This document shows positions 27,413 to 39,759 of a stretch of 64,000 nucleotides of DNA, one piece after another. This DNA comes from Pseudacidobacterium ailaaui (GTDB lineage Bacteria; Acidobacteriota; Terriglobia; Terriglobales; Acidobacteriaceae), in contig NZ_JIAL01000001.1 of the NCBI RefSeq assembly GCF_000688455.1, positions 2,883,001-2,947,000 of the forward strand, in the 5' to 3' direction. The stretch's first letter is position 1; each line of letters opens with the position of its first letter. A model generated the notes under the pieces. It did no database searches. It worked only from the letters and a program-made list of their open reading frames with translations, and was not told where the DNA came from. The position numbers were made by a program, and so were the translations under genes.

Positions 27413-28627
27413 TCAGAATGCGGAACAGGCCAGCAGCAGGATCCGCCGCAGACCTAGGTTGCGACCGCGTGCGTCGTACCATTCCGAGCGGGTATGGATG
27501 CCCCCTCCCTCGCCGCCAGCACCCATCGAGAGGGCCGGGACGCCCAGCGAAAGAGGGATATTGGCGTCGGTCGAGGCGATGCGCGTTTCTGTACGAATGC
27601 TGAGGTGACGGTCCACCGCGCGGAGCGTGTGCAGGAGAGGAGAATTTTCAGGGAGCGCTCCGGCAGGGCGGTCGCCGATGGTTTGAATGGAAAAGCGCAG
27701 GCAGAGTCCTTCGGACAGGCCCTGATTGCCATTCAGAACAGTGTCTTCGACAGCGCGGTGCAGGTCCACCTCCAGCCGTACCAACTGGTCGGCATCGGTG
27801 GAACGGGTGTCGAAGCGGGCCGTGACCCTTTCCGGGATCGCATTGACGGCAGTGCCTCCTTCGATGGTACCGACGTTCAGGGTGGTGCGCGGCATCTCGT
27901 GCAACTGCCGGTCTCCGAGCTGGGCAATGGCGCGGCTCAGCACGACAATCGGGTTGGGCCGGGCGGCATCTGTCCAGGAGTGGCCGCCAGGCCCGGCGAT
28001 GGTGACAAGATAACGGCGGCTGCCTAAGGCGCGGGTCACAGCGACTTCATGCCCGGCCCCATCGAGGACGAGATGCGCTGCAACCTGGCTGATCGAAGGT
28101 ATCTGCTGATAAAAGTACCGCATCCCGCGCAGGTCGCCCTCGCCCTCTTCGCCGACATTGGCGAGGAACAGAATGTCGCCCGGGAGGTGGACCTGCGCCC
28201 GGCGCAAGGCGGATGCGATGGCCAGAAGTGCTGCGGCCCCGGCGCCGTTGTCGCATGCGCCAGGGGCGAAGAGCCGGGTGCCTATCAGGCGGGGCTGGAT
28301 GGGGGTCCCGTCTGGGAAGACCGTGTCGATGTGGGCGGAAACCACAACACAGGGATGGCTGCGGTCCTGTCCGGGCAGTTTCGCGATGACATTGCCGATG
28401 GCATCCAGGTGGACCTCTTCGAGGCCGATTTCATGCAAACGGGATGCGAGCCAAAGGGCGCGCGGACCTTCGCCGAAGGGGGGTGCGGCGATGGAGACAA
28501 GTTCCTGCTGCCAGCGCATGATCTGCTGTTCATGCAAATGGAGCCAGCGGAAGGCCTCATGCACCGATCGCTGAGAAGCAATTTGGCTGATTCGGGCAAA
28601 CGCCGTGGCCGGAGCAGTTACAGGCAT
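27413..28627 (-). CDS. M20-family metallopeptidase (PepT/DapE-like)
   Basis: 404 residues. The di-zinc ligands and catalytic residues appear in order: SAHIDTVFP (H, D), GACDNGAGAAA (bridging D), VGEEGEGD (catalytic E pair), LVLDGAG (D), and a final GGGIHTRSEWYD (H). The dimerisation domain contains GPGGHSWTD. These are aminopeptidases or amide hydrolases acting on small peptides or N-acyl amino acids; substrate is not known. The frame runs on upstream through truA, but the ATG at 28627 (MPVTAPAT) starts 20 nt after the truA stop and gives a normal length. Probably co-transcribed with truA. Confidence 0.88.
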   Translation of the reverse strand: MPVTAPATAFARISQIASQRSVHEAFRWLHLHEQQIMRWQQELVSIAAPPFGEGPRALWLASRLHEIGLEEVHLDAIGNVIAKLPGQDRSHPCVVVSAHIDTVFPDGTPIQPRLIGTRLFAPGACDNGAGAAALLAIASALRRAQVHLPGDILFLANVGEEGEGDLRGMRYFYQQIPSISQVAAHLVLDGAGHEVAVTRALGSRRYLVTIAGPGGHSWTDAARPNPIVVLSRAIAQLGDRQLHEMPRTTLNVGTIEGGTAVNAIPERVTARFDTRSTDADQLVRLEVDLHRAVEDTVLNGNQGLSEGLCLRFSIQTIGDRPAGALPENSPLLHTLRAVDRHLSIRTETRIASTDANIPLSLGVPALSMGAGGEGGGIHTRSEWYDARGRNLGLRRILLLACSAF

Positions 28628-28646
28628 TAGTGTCAGCGTAGCACTT

Positions 28647-29480
28647 TTACGCTTCGTAATTGACCGAGACCAGCCACAGGCCCCGTGCAGGCGCTGTGGG
28701 TCCGGCAGCCCTGCGGGAGCGGACGGCAAGAATTTCCGGGATACGTTCGGGGTGGATCCGGCCGCGGCCGACTTCGAGGAAAGTCCCAACCAAATTACGC
28801 ACCATGTGGTGCAGAAAGCCAGTGCCCTGGACACGATAGACCAGCAGCTCCGGTCCACGCTCTTCCCAGAGGGAGGAGAAAATGGTGCGGACGGTGGTGC
28901 GTGGGGGGGACCCTTGCAGGAGACGCTCCGAGAGGTCGGGGTCAGAAGCGGCGAAGGAAGCAAAATCGTGTTCGCCGATGATCAGGTCCGCGGCCCGGCG
29001 CATCGCCGACAGGTCGAGCGCCCCGTGGAGTGCGTATACATAACGCGCCTGCCAGGGAGGGCAGATTTCTCCTCGGTAGATGCGGTACTCGTAGGTTTTG
29101 CTAAGGGCGTGGTGCCGGGCATGAAAGTCTGGCGAGACCACTTCCGCGCTGAGCACGCGGACGGACGAGGGAAGAGCGCGGTTCAGCGCGCGCAGGAGAT
29201 TGGGCGGAGGTATCGGAGCCGATAATATAAAAGTTGCAACCTGACCGAGCGCGTGGACGCCAGCGTCCGTCCGTCCGCTGCCCTGAGGGAGTACGCGCTC
29301 ACCGGTGATGTGCTCAATGGCATCGGACAGAAGGCCCTGAACGGTCGGGCGGCCGGGCTGGACCTGCCAGCCGTGGAAGTCTGTGCCGTCGTAAGCAAGC
29401 ACCAGCTTCCAGCCGGAAGCGGTCTGCGAGCGCGAGGGAAGGGGACCGGGTTGTGGATCTGTTTGCTTTTTCTTCATCAT
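28647..29480 (-). CDS. truA: tRNA pseudouridine(38-40) synthase
   Basis: Isomerises uridines 38-40 in the anticodon arm of tRNAs. The family signature GSGRTDAGVHALGQVA contains the catalytic aspartate. LVLAYDGTDFHGWQ near the N-terminus and GTGFLHHMVRNLVGT near the end are conserved TruA blocks. The 277 residues include a roughly 22-residue polar N-terminal lead. The start is uncertain: the tandem ATGs at 29480/29477 are chosen over one at 29510, and none has a strong ribosome site. Upstream of the M20 peptidase in the same direction. Confidence 0.95.
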   Translation of the reverse strand: MMKKKQTDPQPGPLPSRSQTASGWKLVLAYDGTDFHGWQVQPGRPTVQGLLSDAIEHITGERVLPQGSGRTDAGVHALGQVATFILSAPIPPPNLLRALNRALPSSVRVLSAEVVSPDFHARHHALSKTYEYRIYRGEICPPWQARYVYALHGALDLSAMRRAADLIIGEHDFASFAASDPDLSERLLQGSPPRTTVRTIFSSLWEERGPELLVYRVQGTGFLHHMVRNLVGTFLEVGRGRIHPERIPEILAVRSRRAAGPTAPARGLWLVSVNYEA

Positions 29481-29626
29481 TTCGCGCGTCCAAAGGCGAG
29501 GATAAAACATCCAACACGTGCGATATACTCAGCTTTTCCTGGAAAGGTAGACTTTTTATACCTCCTGTGGGAACGAAGGCAGGGGTGGTCGCGTATCAGA
29601 GGACAAGTAACTCTTTATACAAACAG

Positions 29627-29649
29627 ATATGTTCGGTGATCGGACATAT
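29627..29649. promoter_or_regulatory. Inverted repeat in the tolC-like promoter region
   Basis: ATATGTTCG and CGGACATAT (8 of 9 positions complementary) with a 5-bp spacer, just after a TATACA box (29616-29621). Its position near the expected transcription start would suit a repressor operator, but the binding factor is unknown. Confidence 0.45.
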
Positions 29650-29715
29650 GCTGGGACCAGGCGCTCCATGCGCCCCAGGGAGAGATTTTGCTGCATGATG
29701 CCGATGGAGAGGCGA

Positions 29716-31992
29716 ATGGAATTTTCTTGCGAAAGCCGGGAACACCTGAAATCAGAACACGTTTTGTTCCAGAAGTTACGAGCAACAGCCGCGATCTCAT
29801 GCTTGCTGATGGGGACGATGCCTTCGTGGGCGGTTTCTCCGCAGCAGACCACGGGCACATCGGCCCAGACGACGCCGCACCGGGCTGCGTTGCACAAACG
29901 TGCGAAGATCCATGCGCAGCCGGCCGCAGCAACCGGGCAGGCACAAGCGACAAACGAGACAGCGAGACAGTCTGTCCAGGGGCTGCCGTCAGAGCCGGCG
30001 CCGAACTATACACAGCCGCTTTATCTGCGTCCGACCGGGCGAGACTACACGAAACCCCGGGGTTACTGGCCGAATCCGATTGCACCATATGCGCCGCAGC
30101 ATGAGGACGTGGGGCGGTTTTCCAATTCTCCACGTCTGGATGATCTGGTCAAGGACGGCAAGATTTATCTGAGCCTCAGCGATGCCATCATTCTTGGACT
30201 GGAAAACAACTTCGACATCGCCATACAGCGCTACAATCTCGACATTGCCGATACAGACATTCTGCGTGCCAAGACCGGATCATCGCTGCTGGGCGTAAGC
30301 AGCGGGCTGCTCACAGGGACGATTGGAGGGACGACTTCCACGGTACAGGCAAGTACAGGCGGCGGTCCGGGCGGCACAACAGCGGCTTCCGGAGGTGCTG
30401 GAGCCGGTGCTTCGGGCCTGGTGCTGACGACCAACGGCCAAGGCCCTCAGCCGGAGCAGATGGACCCCAGCATTACCGGTAACATCCAGTTTGAACGCTC
30501 GAAGCTGCCCCAAACATCGCCGTTTCAAACCGGATCTTTGACGCTGAACCAGAACACGAACACCTATAACTTTACCTATAATCAGGGTTTTGTTACTGGT
30601 ACTGCTTTACAGGTGGGCTTCGATAATTCCCGCACAACAAGCAACAGCCGGTTCAATACCTACAGCCCGGTGTTGCAGACGAGCTTTCAAGCCAAACTGA
30701 CGCAGCATCTTCTAAACGGATGCTGTGTTGGTATCAATGACCGCTTTGTGATTCAGGCGAAGAATGACCGGCGCATTGCAGATTCGGCCTTCCGGCAGCA
30801 GCTGCTTTACACCATCAACCAGATTGAGAACATCTACTGGGGGCTGGTAAGCGCCTATGAAGATGTGCAGGCCAAGCAGCGTGCCCTGGAGCAGTCGACA
30901 CAACTGGCCTCGGACAACCGCAAGCAGCTCCAGATTGGCACCCTCGCCCCGCTGGATGTGGTGAACGCTGACAGTCAGGTGGCCAGCGACAAACAGGCGC
31001 TGATCTCTTCGCAAAGTACTCTGGAATACCAGCAACTTGTGATGAAGCAGGCGATCGCACGGAACCTGGATGATCCAAGGCTGGCCAACGCTCCTATCAT
31101 TCCTACCGACCGCGTCAGTCTGCTGGAAACTCCGGAAGAACATACGCCGGTGGACGATCTGGTACGGCAGGCGGACGCAAACAGTCCGGCCATTGAGCAG
31201 GCCATGCTGACCCTGAAGAATGATGAAATTACCTTGAAGGGGGTCAAGAATGGTCTGCTGCCGACTGTGGATGTCTATGGGTTTTATGGCGCAGCCGCGG
31301 TGGGCGGAGCCGGAAACCCTTTGTGTAATCCGCTGTTCGGTTCCTGCTCTGTAACCCCGGTAGGCTACAGCAGTGCTTTTGAGAACCTCTTTAACAGCTC
31401 CAACCCGGACAAGGGAGTGGGTTTCAACGTCACGATTCCTCTTCGGAACCGTACGGCACAGGCCTTGCAGACACGGTCTCTGCTGGAATACCGTCAGGCG
31501 CAGATGCGTCTCGCGCAGCTCTATGTGCAGACACGCATGAACGTGATCAACGGGCAGTATGCGTTGACAAACGACCGCGCAGCGGTGCAGGCAGCACTGG
31601 CAGCACGTGAGTATGCACGCCAGAGCCTGGATGCGGAGCAGAAGAAATACAGGCTGGGCGCTTCGACTACGGCCAATGTCCTGCAGATGGAGCGCAATCT
31701 GGCCACCGCAGAAAATAACGTCATTTCCGCAACGGCAAAGTATGCGACAGACCGGGCCGCACTGGCGATGACGCTGGCCAGCACTCTGGACCGCTACGGC
31801 ATCAACATTGTGGATGCCGCGGGTGGAAACATCTCCCAGCAAAAGCTGAACATTCCCGGACTGGAGCCGGCCAAGCAGTTACCAGAGGTGATGATTCCAG
31901 GGCAGCAGGAAAACCTGCAAAAGCAGGAGCAGCAGCCTGTCCCTGAGCCGCAGAGCCAGCAGAACATGCCCTTGCCGCAGCAGCCGCACTGA
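29716..31992 (+). CDS. TolC-family outer membrane efflux protein with long N-terminal and Gly-rich insert
   Basis: 758 residues, much longer than TolC (about 470). Two OEP repeats are visible: LSLSDAIILGLENNFDIAIQRYNLDIA-type helix start (about 150-180), a coiled-coil run near 375-470 (NQIENIYWGLVSAYEDVQAKQRALEQ), and a second helical repeat up to about 700. The N-terminal 120 residues are Ala/Gln/Pro-rich and a Gly/Ala/Thr-rich insert lies near 210-250; the C-terminus is Gln/Pro-rich. It should form the outer-membrane duct of an efflux or type I secretion system, but no pump is adjacent. The ATG at 29716 is chosen because GGAGAGG lies 3-4 nt upstream; the frame opens 29 codons earlier. Confidence 0.87.
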   Translation: MEFSCESREHLKSEHVLFQKLRATAAISCLLMGTMPSWAVSPQQTTGTSAQTTPHRAALHKRAKIHAQPAAATGQAQATNETARQSVQGLPSEPAPNYTQPLYLRPTGRDYTKPRGYWPNPIAPYAPQHEDVGRFSNSPRLDDLVKDGKIYLSLSDAIILGLENNFDIAIQRYNLDIADTDILRAKTGSSLLGVSSGLLTGTIGGTTSTVQASTGGGPGGTTAASGGAGAGASGLVLTTNGQGPQPEQMDPSITGNIQFERSKLPQTSPFQTGSLTLNQNTNTYNFTYNQGFVTGTALQVGFDNSRTTSNSRFNTYSPVLQTSFQAKLTQHLLNGCCVGINDRFVIQAKNDRRIADSAFRQQLLYTINQIENIYWGLVSAYEDVQAKQRALEQSTQLASDNRKQLQIGTLAPLDVVNADSQVASDKQALISSQSTLEYQQLVMKQAIARNLDDPRLANAPIIPTDRVSLLETPEEHTPVDDLVRQADANSPAIEQAMLTLKNDEITLKGVKNGLLPTVDVYGFYGAAAVGGAGNPLCNPLFGSCSVTPVGYSSAFENLFNSSNPDKGVGFNVTIPLRNRTAQALQTRSLLEYRQAQMRLAQLYVQTRMNVINGQYALTNDRAAVQAALAAREYARQSLDAEQKKYRLGASTTANVLQMERNLATAENNVISATAKYATDRAALAMTLASTLDRYGINIVDAAGGNISQQKLNIPGLEPAKQLPEVMIPGQQENLQKQEQQPVPEPQSQQNMPLPQQPH

Positions 31993-32051
31993 GGAACCGC
32001 TGCGGCTGTGAGGCCCCTGAGGGAGGCACCGAATCCATAACATAAAAGGAA

Positions 32052-32080
32052 AAGCCCGGCTACCTGAGCCGGGCTTGTTT
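32052..32080 (+). terminator. Intrinsic terminator after the tolC-like gene
   Basis: Perfect 10-bp stem AAGCCCGGCT/AGCCGGGCTT with a 5-nt loop and GTTTCG tail; A-rich on the other side, so it may also serve the converging minus-strand gene. Confidence 0.8.
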
Positions 32081-32093
32081 CGTATCATGAAGG

Positions 32094-34657
<2,564 letters not shown>

Positions 34658-34670
34658 GTAAATTCGGAAA

Positions 34671-34703
34671 ACGCGCGGAAGACCCTCCGCGCGTTTTGCT
34701 TTC
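34671..34703 (+). terminator. Intrinsic terminator after eno
   Basis: Perfect 9-bp GC-rich stem ACGCGCGGA/TCCGCGCGT with a 6-nt loop and a TTTGCTTTCT tail. Confidence 0.85.
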
Positions 34704-34724
34704 TCAAGCAAACAGGAGCAGACT

Positions 34725-35339
34725 ATGCGAATCCTTTCGACAGCGGCGTGCGTCGCCTTTTTTTCGGCAGCAGCTCTTGCGCAGCAGACGGCGGCCCCGG
34801 CCACGTCCTCTGCAGCCAGTAGCCAGACACAACCCTCCCAGCCGGCCCCGCCGCCTGTACCGCCGCCGGCCCATCCGATTACGGCTGAACAGATCGAGGA
34901 GATGCAGAAACTGACGAAGGCCGATGAAATGAAAGACCGCATCGTCACAAACCTGATGCAGTACTACAGAAGCACTATTCCTCCCTTCATTCCGCAAGAT
35001 GTCATCCAGGACCTGGACAAGAGCCTGCACAGTGCAGACCTGAATGCGAAAGCGGCAGAGATTTATCCGAAGTATCTTTCTACAGAAGATGCAGCCAAGA
35101 TCATTGAATTTTATAAGACCCCCGCAGGACAACACCTGGCCGGGGCACAGCCCTATTTGACGGCAGAGCTGCAACGTTCCGCCGTACAGGTGGCACAGCA
35201 GACGGTGAAGGACGTGATCACGCGGCACCAGGCCGAGATCCAGGATGCGCAAAAGAAGTATATGCAGGAACAGCAGCAGAACAAACCATCGCTCAATGCT
35301 CCTGCCCAGAAGCCGCAGTCTTCAGCCGCGCCGAAGTAG
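34725..35339 (+). CDS. Secreted DUF2059 protein
   Basis: 204 residues. A signal peptide (RILSTAACVAFFSAAALAQQ) is followed by a Pro/Ser/Gln linker to about 50 and then a DUF2059 helical domain (about 55-165) with FYKTPAGQHLAGAQPYL, the usual conserved end of this family. The tail (about 170-204) is Gln/Ala/Pro-rich and charged. Function of DUF2059 is unknown. GGAG lies 6-7 nt before the ATG. It sits between eno and gpmI, separated from eno by a terminator; co-transcription with gpmI (81-nt gap) is possible. Confidence 0.85.
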   Translation: MRILSTAACVAFFSAAALAQQTAAPATSSAASSQTQPSQPAPPPVPPPAHPITAEQIEEMQKLTKADEMKDRIVTNLMQYYRSTIPPFIPQDVIQDLDKSLHSADLNAKAAEIYPKYLSTEDAAKIIEFYKTPAGQHLAGAQPYLTAELQRSAVQVAQQTVKDVITRHQAEIQDAQKKYMQEQQQNKPSLNAPAQKPQSSAAPK

Positions 35340-35420
35340 CCTGCCGTGCGCCCCATTCTGCCCGGGAGTGGGGCGGCCATGCAGTTCCAACGATTTTGAA
35401 CTTCAAGACAGGAGAGAAAG

Positions 35421-37028
35421 TTGTCACACAAGAGGCCATTGGTCCTTACGATTCTGGATGGATGGGGCTATCGCCCGCAGGTGGAAAATAATGCCATTGC
35501 TCTGGCACGCAAGCCAACCTATGACAAGCTGCTGGCCGAGTATCCGAATACGCTGCTGCACGCTTCGGACCACTTTGTTGGTCTGCCGGATGGACAAATG
35601 GGCAACAGCGAGGTGGGGCATCTGAATATCGGTGCAGGACGCATTGTGCAGATGGACATTACCCGCATTGACCTGCTGATCGCCAAGGACGAGTTTGCCT
35701 CGCATCCGGTCATTGCGGATGCCATGAAGCGGGCCCGTGAGAATGGGCGGCAATTGCATCTGTTTGGGCTGGTCTCTGATGGCGGCGTGCATTCACATCA
35801 GGAACATCTCTATGCACTGCTGCGGGCAGCCAAAAAGCACGGCGTGGAGCGGGTGTTTGTCCATGCCTTTATGGATGGCCGTGATACGCTGCCGACCAGC
35901 GGCGCGGGTTATCTTGAGGCCCTTCAGCAAAAGATGTCCGAGTATGGGGTCGGGAAGCTCGCATCTGTCTCCGGCCGATACTATGCCATGGACCGAGACC
36001 GCCGCTGGGAGCGCGAAAAGAAGGCCTTTGATGCCATGGTGAAAGGACAGGCCGAGGGCGGGGCTTATCACGATGCCGTTGCACGTGTCCGCGAATCTTA
36101 CAACAACGGCGTGACCGATGAATTTATTGTGCCATTCGTTGTTACAGATGAGCAGGGACACCCGAATGGTGTCATCCGCGATGAAGATGTATGCATCATG
36201 TTCAACTTCCGTGCGGATCGCGCCCGCCAGATTACCCGCGTACTGGCCAGAAACAGTGGTCTGACGAAAGAAGAGGGACGCGATCTGGTGAGCGCGGCCG
36301 AACTGGATGAGACGATTCCGCGCAGTGAAGTGCCTCAGAAGCTCCACTACGTCTGTATGACGCAGTATGACAAGCTTTTTACGCTGCCGATGGTCATCCT
36401 GCCGGAGTCCATGGAAAACCTTCTGGCCAACATGCTGGCGCAGGCTAACCTGCGCAATCTACGTGTGGCTGAGACCGAGAAGTATGCGCATGTGACGTAC
36501 TTTTTCAACGGCGGGATTGAGACACCGTTTCCGGGGGAAGACCGCGTGCTGGTGCCCTCACAGAAGGTAGCGACCTACGATCTTGCACCGGAGATGAGCG
36601 CTTCCGGCATTGCGGATGCCGTCATCAAGGCCGTGGAGGACACGGCATTTGATCTGGTTGTCGTGAACTTTGCCAATGCAGACATGGTTGGGCATTCAGG
36701 CAAGCTGGAACCGACGATCCGAGGGGTAGAGACAGTGGACGCATGCCTGGGACGTATTTATCAAGCCATCCGGCAGAGAGGCGGCGCACTGCTGATTACC
36801 GCCGACCATGGCAATGCTGAGATGATGGTGGACCCTGTAACCGGAGGCCCGCACACCGCGCACACTACGAATCCCGTGCCGTTTCTTCTGGTGAGTGAAG
36901 ATGCGAATCAATATTCGCTGAAGCCCGGCGGCTCGTTGCGTGATATCTCGCCGACTGTGCTCGGGCTTCTGGGCCTGGAGCAGCCAAAGCAGATGACCGG
37001 CGGGGATTTGCGTCAGCGTCGAGGATAA
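35421..37028 (+). CDS. gpmI: 2,3-bisphosphoglycerate-independent phosphoglycerate mutase
   Basis: Converts 3- to 2-phosphoglycerate by a manganese-dependent phosphoserine mechanism. [10 protein letters not shown] at the start, the nucleophile GNSEVGH (S63), [32 protein letters not shown] and TADHGNAE supply the known metal and substrate residues. 535 residues, slightly longer than the usual 510-515. The start is a TTG with GGAGAG 5 nt upstream; no ATG is suitable. A terminator follows at once. Confidence 0.97.
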   Translation: MSHKRPLVLTILDGWGYRPQVENNAIALARKPTYDKLLAEYPNTLLHASDHFVGLPDGQMGNSEVGHLNIGAGRIVQMDITRIDLLIAKDEFASHPVIADAMKRARENGRQLHLFGLVSDGGVHSHQEHLYALLRAAKKHGVERVFVHAFMDGRDTLPTSGAGYLEALQQKMSEYGVGKLASVSGRYYAMDRDRRWEREKKAFDAMVKGQAEGGAYHDAVARVRESYNNGVTDEFIVPFVVTDEQGHPNGVIRDEDVCIMFNFRADRARQITRVLARNSGLTKEEGRDLVSAAELDETIPRSEVPQKLHYVCMTQYDKLFTLPMVILPESMENLLANMLAQANLRNLRVAETEKYAHVTYFFNGGIETPFPGEDRVLVPSQKVATYDLAPEMSASGIADAVIKAVEDTAFDLVVVNFANADMVGHSGKLEPTIRGVETVDACLGRIYQAIRQRGGALLITADHGNAEMMVDPVTGGPHTAHTTNPVPFLLVSEDANQYSLKPGGSLRDISPTVLGLLGLEQPKQMTGGDLRQRRG

Positions 37029-37040
37029 TGTGGAAACGGA

Positions 37041-37070
37041 AAGGCCCTTCCGTCAGGCAAGGGCCTGTTC
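37041..37070. terminator. Intrinsic terminator between gpmI and the converging Wzi-like gene
   Basis: AGGCCCTT/AAGGGCCT 8-bp stem with a 9-nt loop and a GTTCT tail on the plus strand. Confidence 0.6.
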
Positions 37071-37075
37071 TGTGC

Positions 37076-38875
37076 TCAGAAGATTTTGTTTTCCCTCGGA
37101 TACCACGTCACCTGGAAGGTAGCTGTGGTGTCGCTCTGAGAGCCGGATTTGTAGAGCGGTGCATTCCACTGCTCATACTGCACCCAGCCGTTCAGCTCAA
37201 TCTGCTTCATGATGCGTTTGACGACGCTGAATTGATAATCGTTCTGGGTAGTGCCTCCGGGCAGAAACCCGGCAGGATGCCCTGCGCTGTCCACGTTGAG
37301 CGCGGAAGCCTTGGCGTTCCGGTAGCTGAACTGTACCTGTTCCTTGGGAGAAAGGTGCCAGGTGAGCCATGCCTGGCCGCCTTTGGCCTGACGGCCAATC
37401 CAATCACCCATGATCATTCCTTTGTTGGTGTAGCCCTGCCGCTGGACCGTCTCGTAGTAGAGGAAGTTGCCCTGCGCGGTGGAATTACTGACCGGGTCGG
37501 TGGATACGGCCTCTACACGTAAATCGAGATGATCGATTCCTGGAAAGTGCGAAAGGTACAGGCCAGGGCGGATTGCGGAACGGCGCGGTGCACTGATGGG
37601 GCTTACGTCGTCATGCACAAGAGAATCGGTGTAGAGTGTGAGCCACTTGCGCAAATAGGGTAGACGATAGGAAAAATCGAAGGTGCCGAAGCGCGCTCCG
37701 GGATCGTTGCGGGAGAATTTCTCCTGTGGAGAAACGTTCTGTACACTGAAGAAACTCTTAAGGAAGCTGTGCAAGGTAATGGGTACGTGGTCTTTGCCGC
37801 CCCAGATGACGGTGCGTTCAAAACCAAATTCGAGGTTCTCTGTTGGTTTGAAGCTGACTTTCTCTCCATGTAGCCAGGGTGAATTCGGGTCCGTGTGCCC
37901 TTTCAGGCTTCCTACAAAAAATTGATAGCGAAACGGTCCGGTGAGCCTGGAGAGCAGCGGAATCCGTAGGGGTTCCGTGCGGTCAATCTGGAAGGAATAG
38001 ATGTTCTCAGCATTGTTGCTGAAGGCAAAGGCACCCCCTTGTCCCGGGCCCCACCAGTGGTCATTCTTTCCGAAAGAGATGGAGTGATTGAGGATGTTGT
38101 AGGACAAGGCGGCTTCCTGCACCCGAAACGTGTTGACTGAGGCAATGGGACCGAGCGGAATCGTCGCCTGGTTGGGGTTGGTGGCTACGGGAATGCCATC
38201 AATATCTTCGGAAAGGTACTGAAAAAGTGCGGGTGAATATCCGGAAGCACTGGGAGCATGCTGGTATTCGCCGCGAAAATAGAGTGCAAACCGTCCCGCC
38301 TCGCTCTGCGCGCTGAAGCCGGAATAATTATTGAAGCCTTCTTCATAAGGGCGGCCATAGTCATTGATGATGGTCTGGCCCAAATGGTAGCTGTCGCGCA
38401 GCGGAGTGCCGCTGATTCCGCGCATCTGGGTGTAGACGCTTTCCACTTGGGCATGAACGGCATGCTCTCCGTAATCATTCTCAAATTCCGGAGAGACTTC
38501 GTGCAGCAGGGCGAGATAAATTTCCCGGGCTTCATCGTTGTTCGTGTCCCCTTCGATCTTGTCCGCCGTCTGCTGGAGCATATGCAGGATGCTGAGACGT
38601 GTCCAGGGACGCAGTCCCAGAAATGCAGTATCAAGATACCCAAGGGCCTGCAGGCGATCGAGCGCAGGATACATCCAGCTGTCCATCGGTACATAGGAAG
38701 ACCCAAGCGTGCTGACGTGCACGATAGGAGATGCGGGAACGTAATTGGGCGGGACGGATGGCTGCTGAGAACTGCCTGTGCTCTGTTGCGCCGCGGTGGC
38801 GCTCTGCAGGGAAAATGCCGATTGCAGCGGAAGAGAAAGCGCAACAAAAAAACACATCGAAGAGATGAATCTCAC
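37076..38875 (-). CDS. Wzi-like outer membrane capsule assembly protein
   Basis: 599 residues in the chosen form, with a signal peptide (FISSMCFFVALSLPLQSAFS). A helical segment (about 50-110) resembling the region before the barrel is followed by a beta-barrel with alternating aromatic strands. The block KNDHWWGPGQGGAFAFSNNA is the typical Wzi motif. E. coli Wzi is an outer-membrane lectin that anchors group 1 capsule. No capsule genes are near, so binding partners are unknown. Start: a GTG at 38875 with GAGG about 5 nt upstream is preferred to the longer ATG form, which would overlap the next gene and bury the signal peptide. Confidence 0.82.
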   Translation of the reverse strand: MRFISSMCFFVALSLPLQSAFSLQSATAAQQSTGSSQQPSVPPNYVPASPIVHVSTLGSSYVPMDSWMYPALDRLQALGYLDTAFLGLRPWTRLSILHMLQQTADKIEGDTNNDEAREIYLALLHEVSPEFENDYGEHAVHAQVESVYTQMRGISGTPLRDSYHLGQTIINDYGRPYEEGFNNYSGFSAQSEAGRFALYFRGEYQHAPSASGYSPALFQYLSEDIDGIPVATNPNQATIPLGPIASVNTFRVQEAALSYNILNHSISFGKNDHWWGPGQGGAFAFSNNAENIYSFQIDRTEPLRIPLLSRLTGPFRYQFFVGSLKGHTDPNSPWLHGEKVSFKPTENLEFGFERTVIWGGKDHVPITLHSFLKSFFSVQNVSPQEKFSRNDPGARFGTFDFSYRLPYLRKWLTLYTDSLVHDDVSPISAPRRSAIRPGLYLSHFPGIDHLDLRVEAVSTDPVSNSTAQGNFLYYETVQRQGYTNKGMIMGDWIGRQAKGGQAWLTWHLSPKEQVQFSYRNAKASALNVDSAGHPAGFLPGGTTQNDYQFSVVKRIMKQIELNGWVQYEQWNAPLYKSGSQSDTTATFQVTWYPRENKIF

Positions 38876-38988
38876 TCGCACCTCAGAAAGAGCGAATTTA
38901 CCCACACGAAGATTGTCGAAGCCGATGACCCAGCCATTCTGTCTCAAGGCTAGATGAAGCAGAAAAGGCTGACAAGTATGGGACTGCA

Positions 38989-39759
38989 CTAACAATCATA
39001 CAGGCAGGCAAATTGGGCCAAGGAGGGCCGTGTTTTTCGCGGAGCGCGCAGCGGTTTCCATTTTTTCCCCATCTCACGTTGGAGCTGTTGCTTCCATCCG
39101 TCATCCAGAATTCCTTTCGCCGCCAGGTAGTGCTCCATGTTCCGGAGCGGATCTGACTTCCTGATCCAGGAACTGCCCACAATCATGCTTGGACCTTGTC
39201 CCTGACGCGCCCTGAGGATGCACTCATACGCAACCCGATAGATGGCGACCACGTCTTTGTTGTCCACAGGAATGAGGGGGAAATCACATTTCAGTGAGGT
39301 AGCATCTTCTGCGATATCACTACAAACATAAAGCAAAGGAAGCTTGTTTGCGGCAGCAAAACGCAGGACAGTCTGTGCTTCCTTAAGGGTCCCCTTGCTT
39401 TTGGCGAGCAGGGCCACGGTCACAGCACCTGGCTTTCGTCGGGCCACGGTCACAGATGCTCCAGTGGCCAGAGCAATTTGCTCCGGCAAAGAAAGGTCCT
39501 TCTGCGGCTTTCTGCCGGGGATGGGATGCAATCCGTCATCCGGTGCAGCACCAGAGAGAAATCTGGCGAGACGCTCCTGCGTACAAAACAGTGCGTCAGC
39601 GGGACGAAGTTCCGCAGTGGCGCCGGCATAGACTGCTTCCAGCCCTCTGGTGCTTTGGCCCAGAATGCGGCACTCCAGCATTCGGGCATACAGATTACGC
39701 AGTGTGGCGTCGCTGATCAGCGAGAAGGTCTTTTGCATGCCGGGTCTGCTGGTGGTCAT
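38989..39759 (-). CDS. Dehydrogenase E1 alpha-like protein lacking the TPP motif
   Basis: 256 residues. The N-terminus LRNLYARMLECRILGQSTRGL and the C-terminus VDNKDVVAIYRVAYECILRARQGQGPSMIVGS, followed by DPLRNMEHYL, align in order with the E1 alpha subunit of pyruvate or branched-chain keto-acid dehydrogenases. The middle is shorter than normal (E1 alpha is about 330-360) and the thiamine-diphosphate motif (GDG followed by about 25 residues and NN) is absent. No E1 beta or E2 gene is adjacent. It is probably a non-catalytic or repurposed homologue. A structural role or regulation is speculation. Confidence 0.6.
   Translation of the reverse strand: MTTSRPGMQKTFSLISDATLRNLYARMLECRILGQSTRGLEAVYAGATAELRPADALFCTQERLARFLSGAAPDDGLHPIPGRKPQKDLSLPEQIALATGASVTVARRKPGAVTVALLAKSKGTLKEAQTVLRFAAANKLPLLYVCSDIAEDATSLKCDFPLIPVDNKDVVAIYRVAYECILRARQGQGPSMIVGSSWIRKSDPLRNMEHYLAAKGILDDGWKQQLQREMGKKWKPLRAPRKTRPSLAQFACLYDC

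Noticed and set aside
27494-28630. Plus-strand frames opposite the M20 peptidase gene
   Set aside because: They lack motifs, while the minus strand has all metal-binding motifs of M20 in order.
30712-31842. Minus-strand frame of 376 codons opposite the TolC-like gene
   Set aside because: Low-quality composition with many Cys/His/Arg and no motif; the TolC-like protein on the plus strand is clear.
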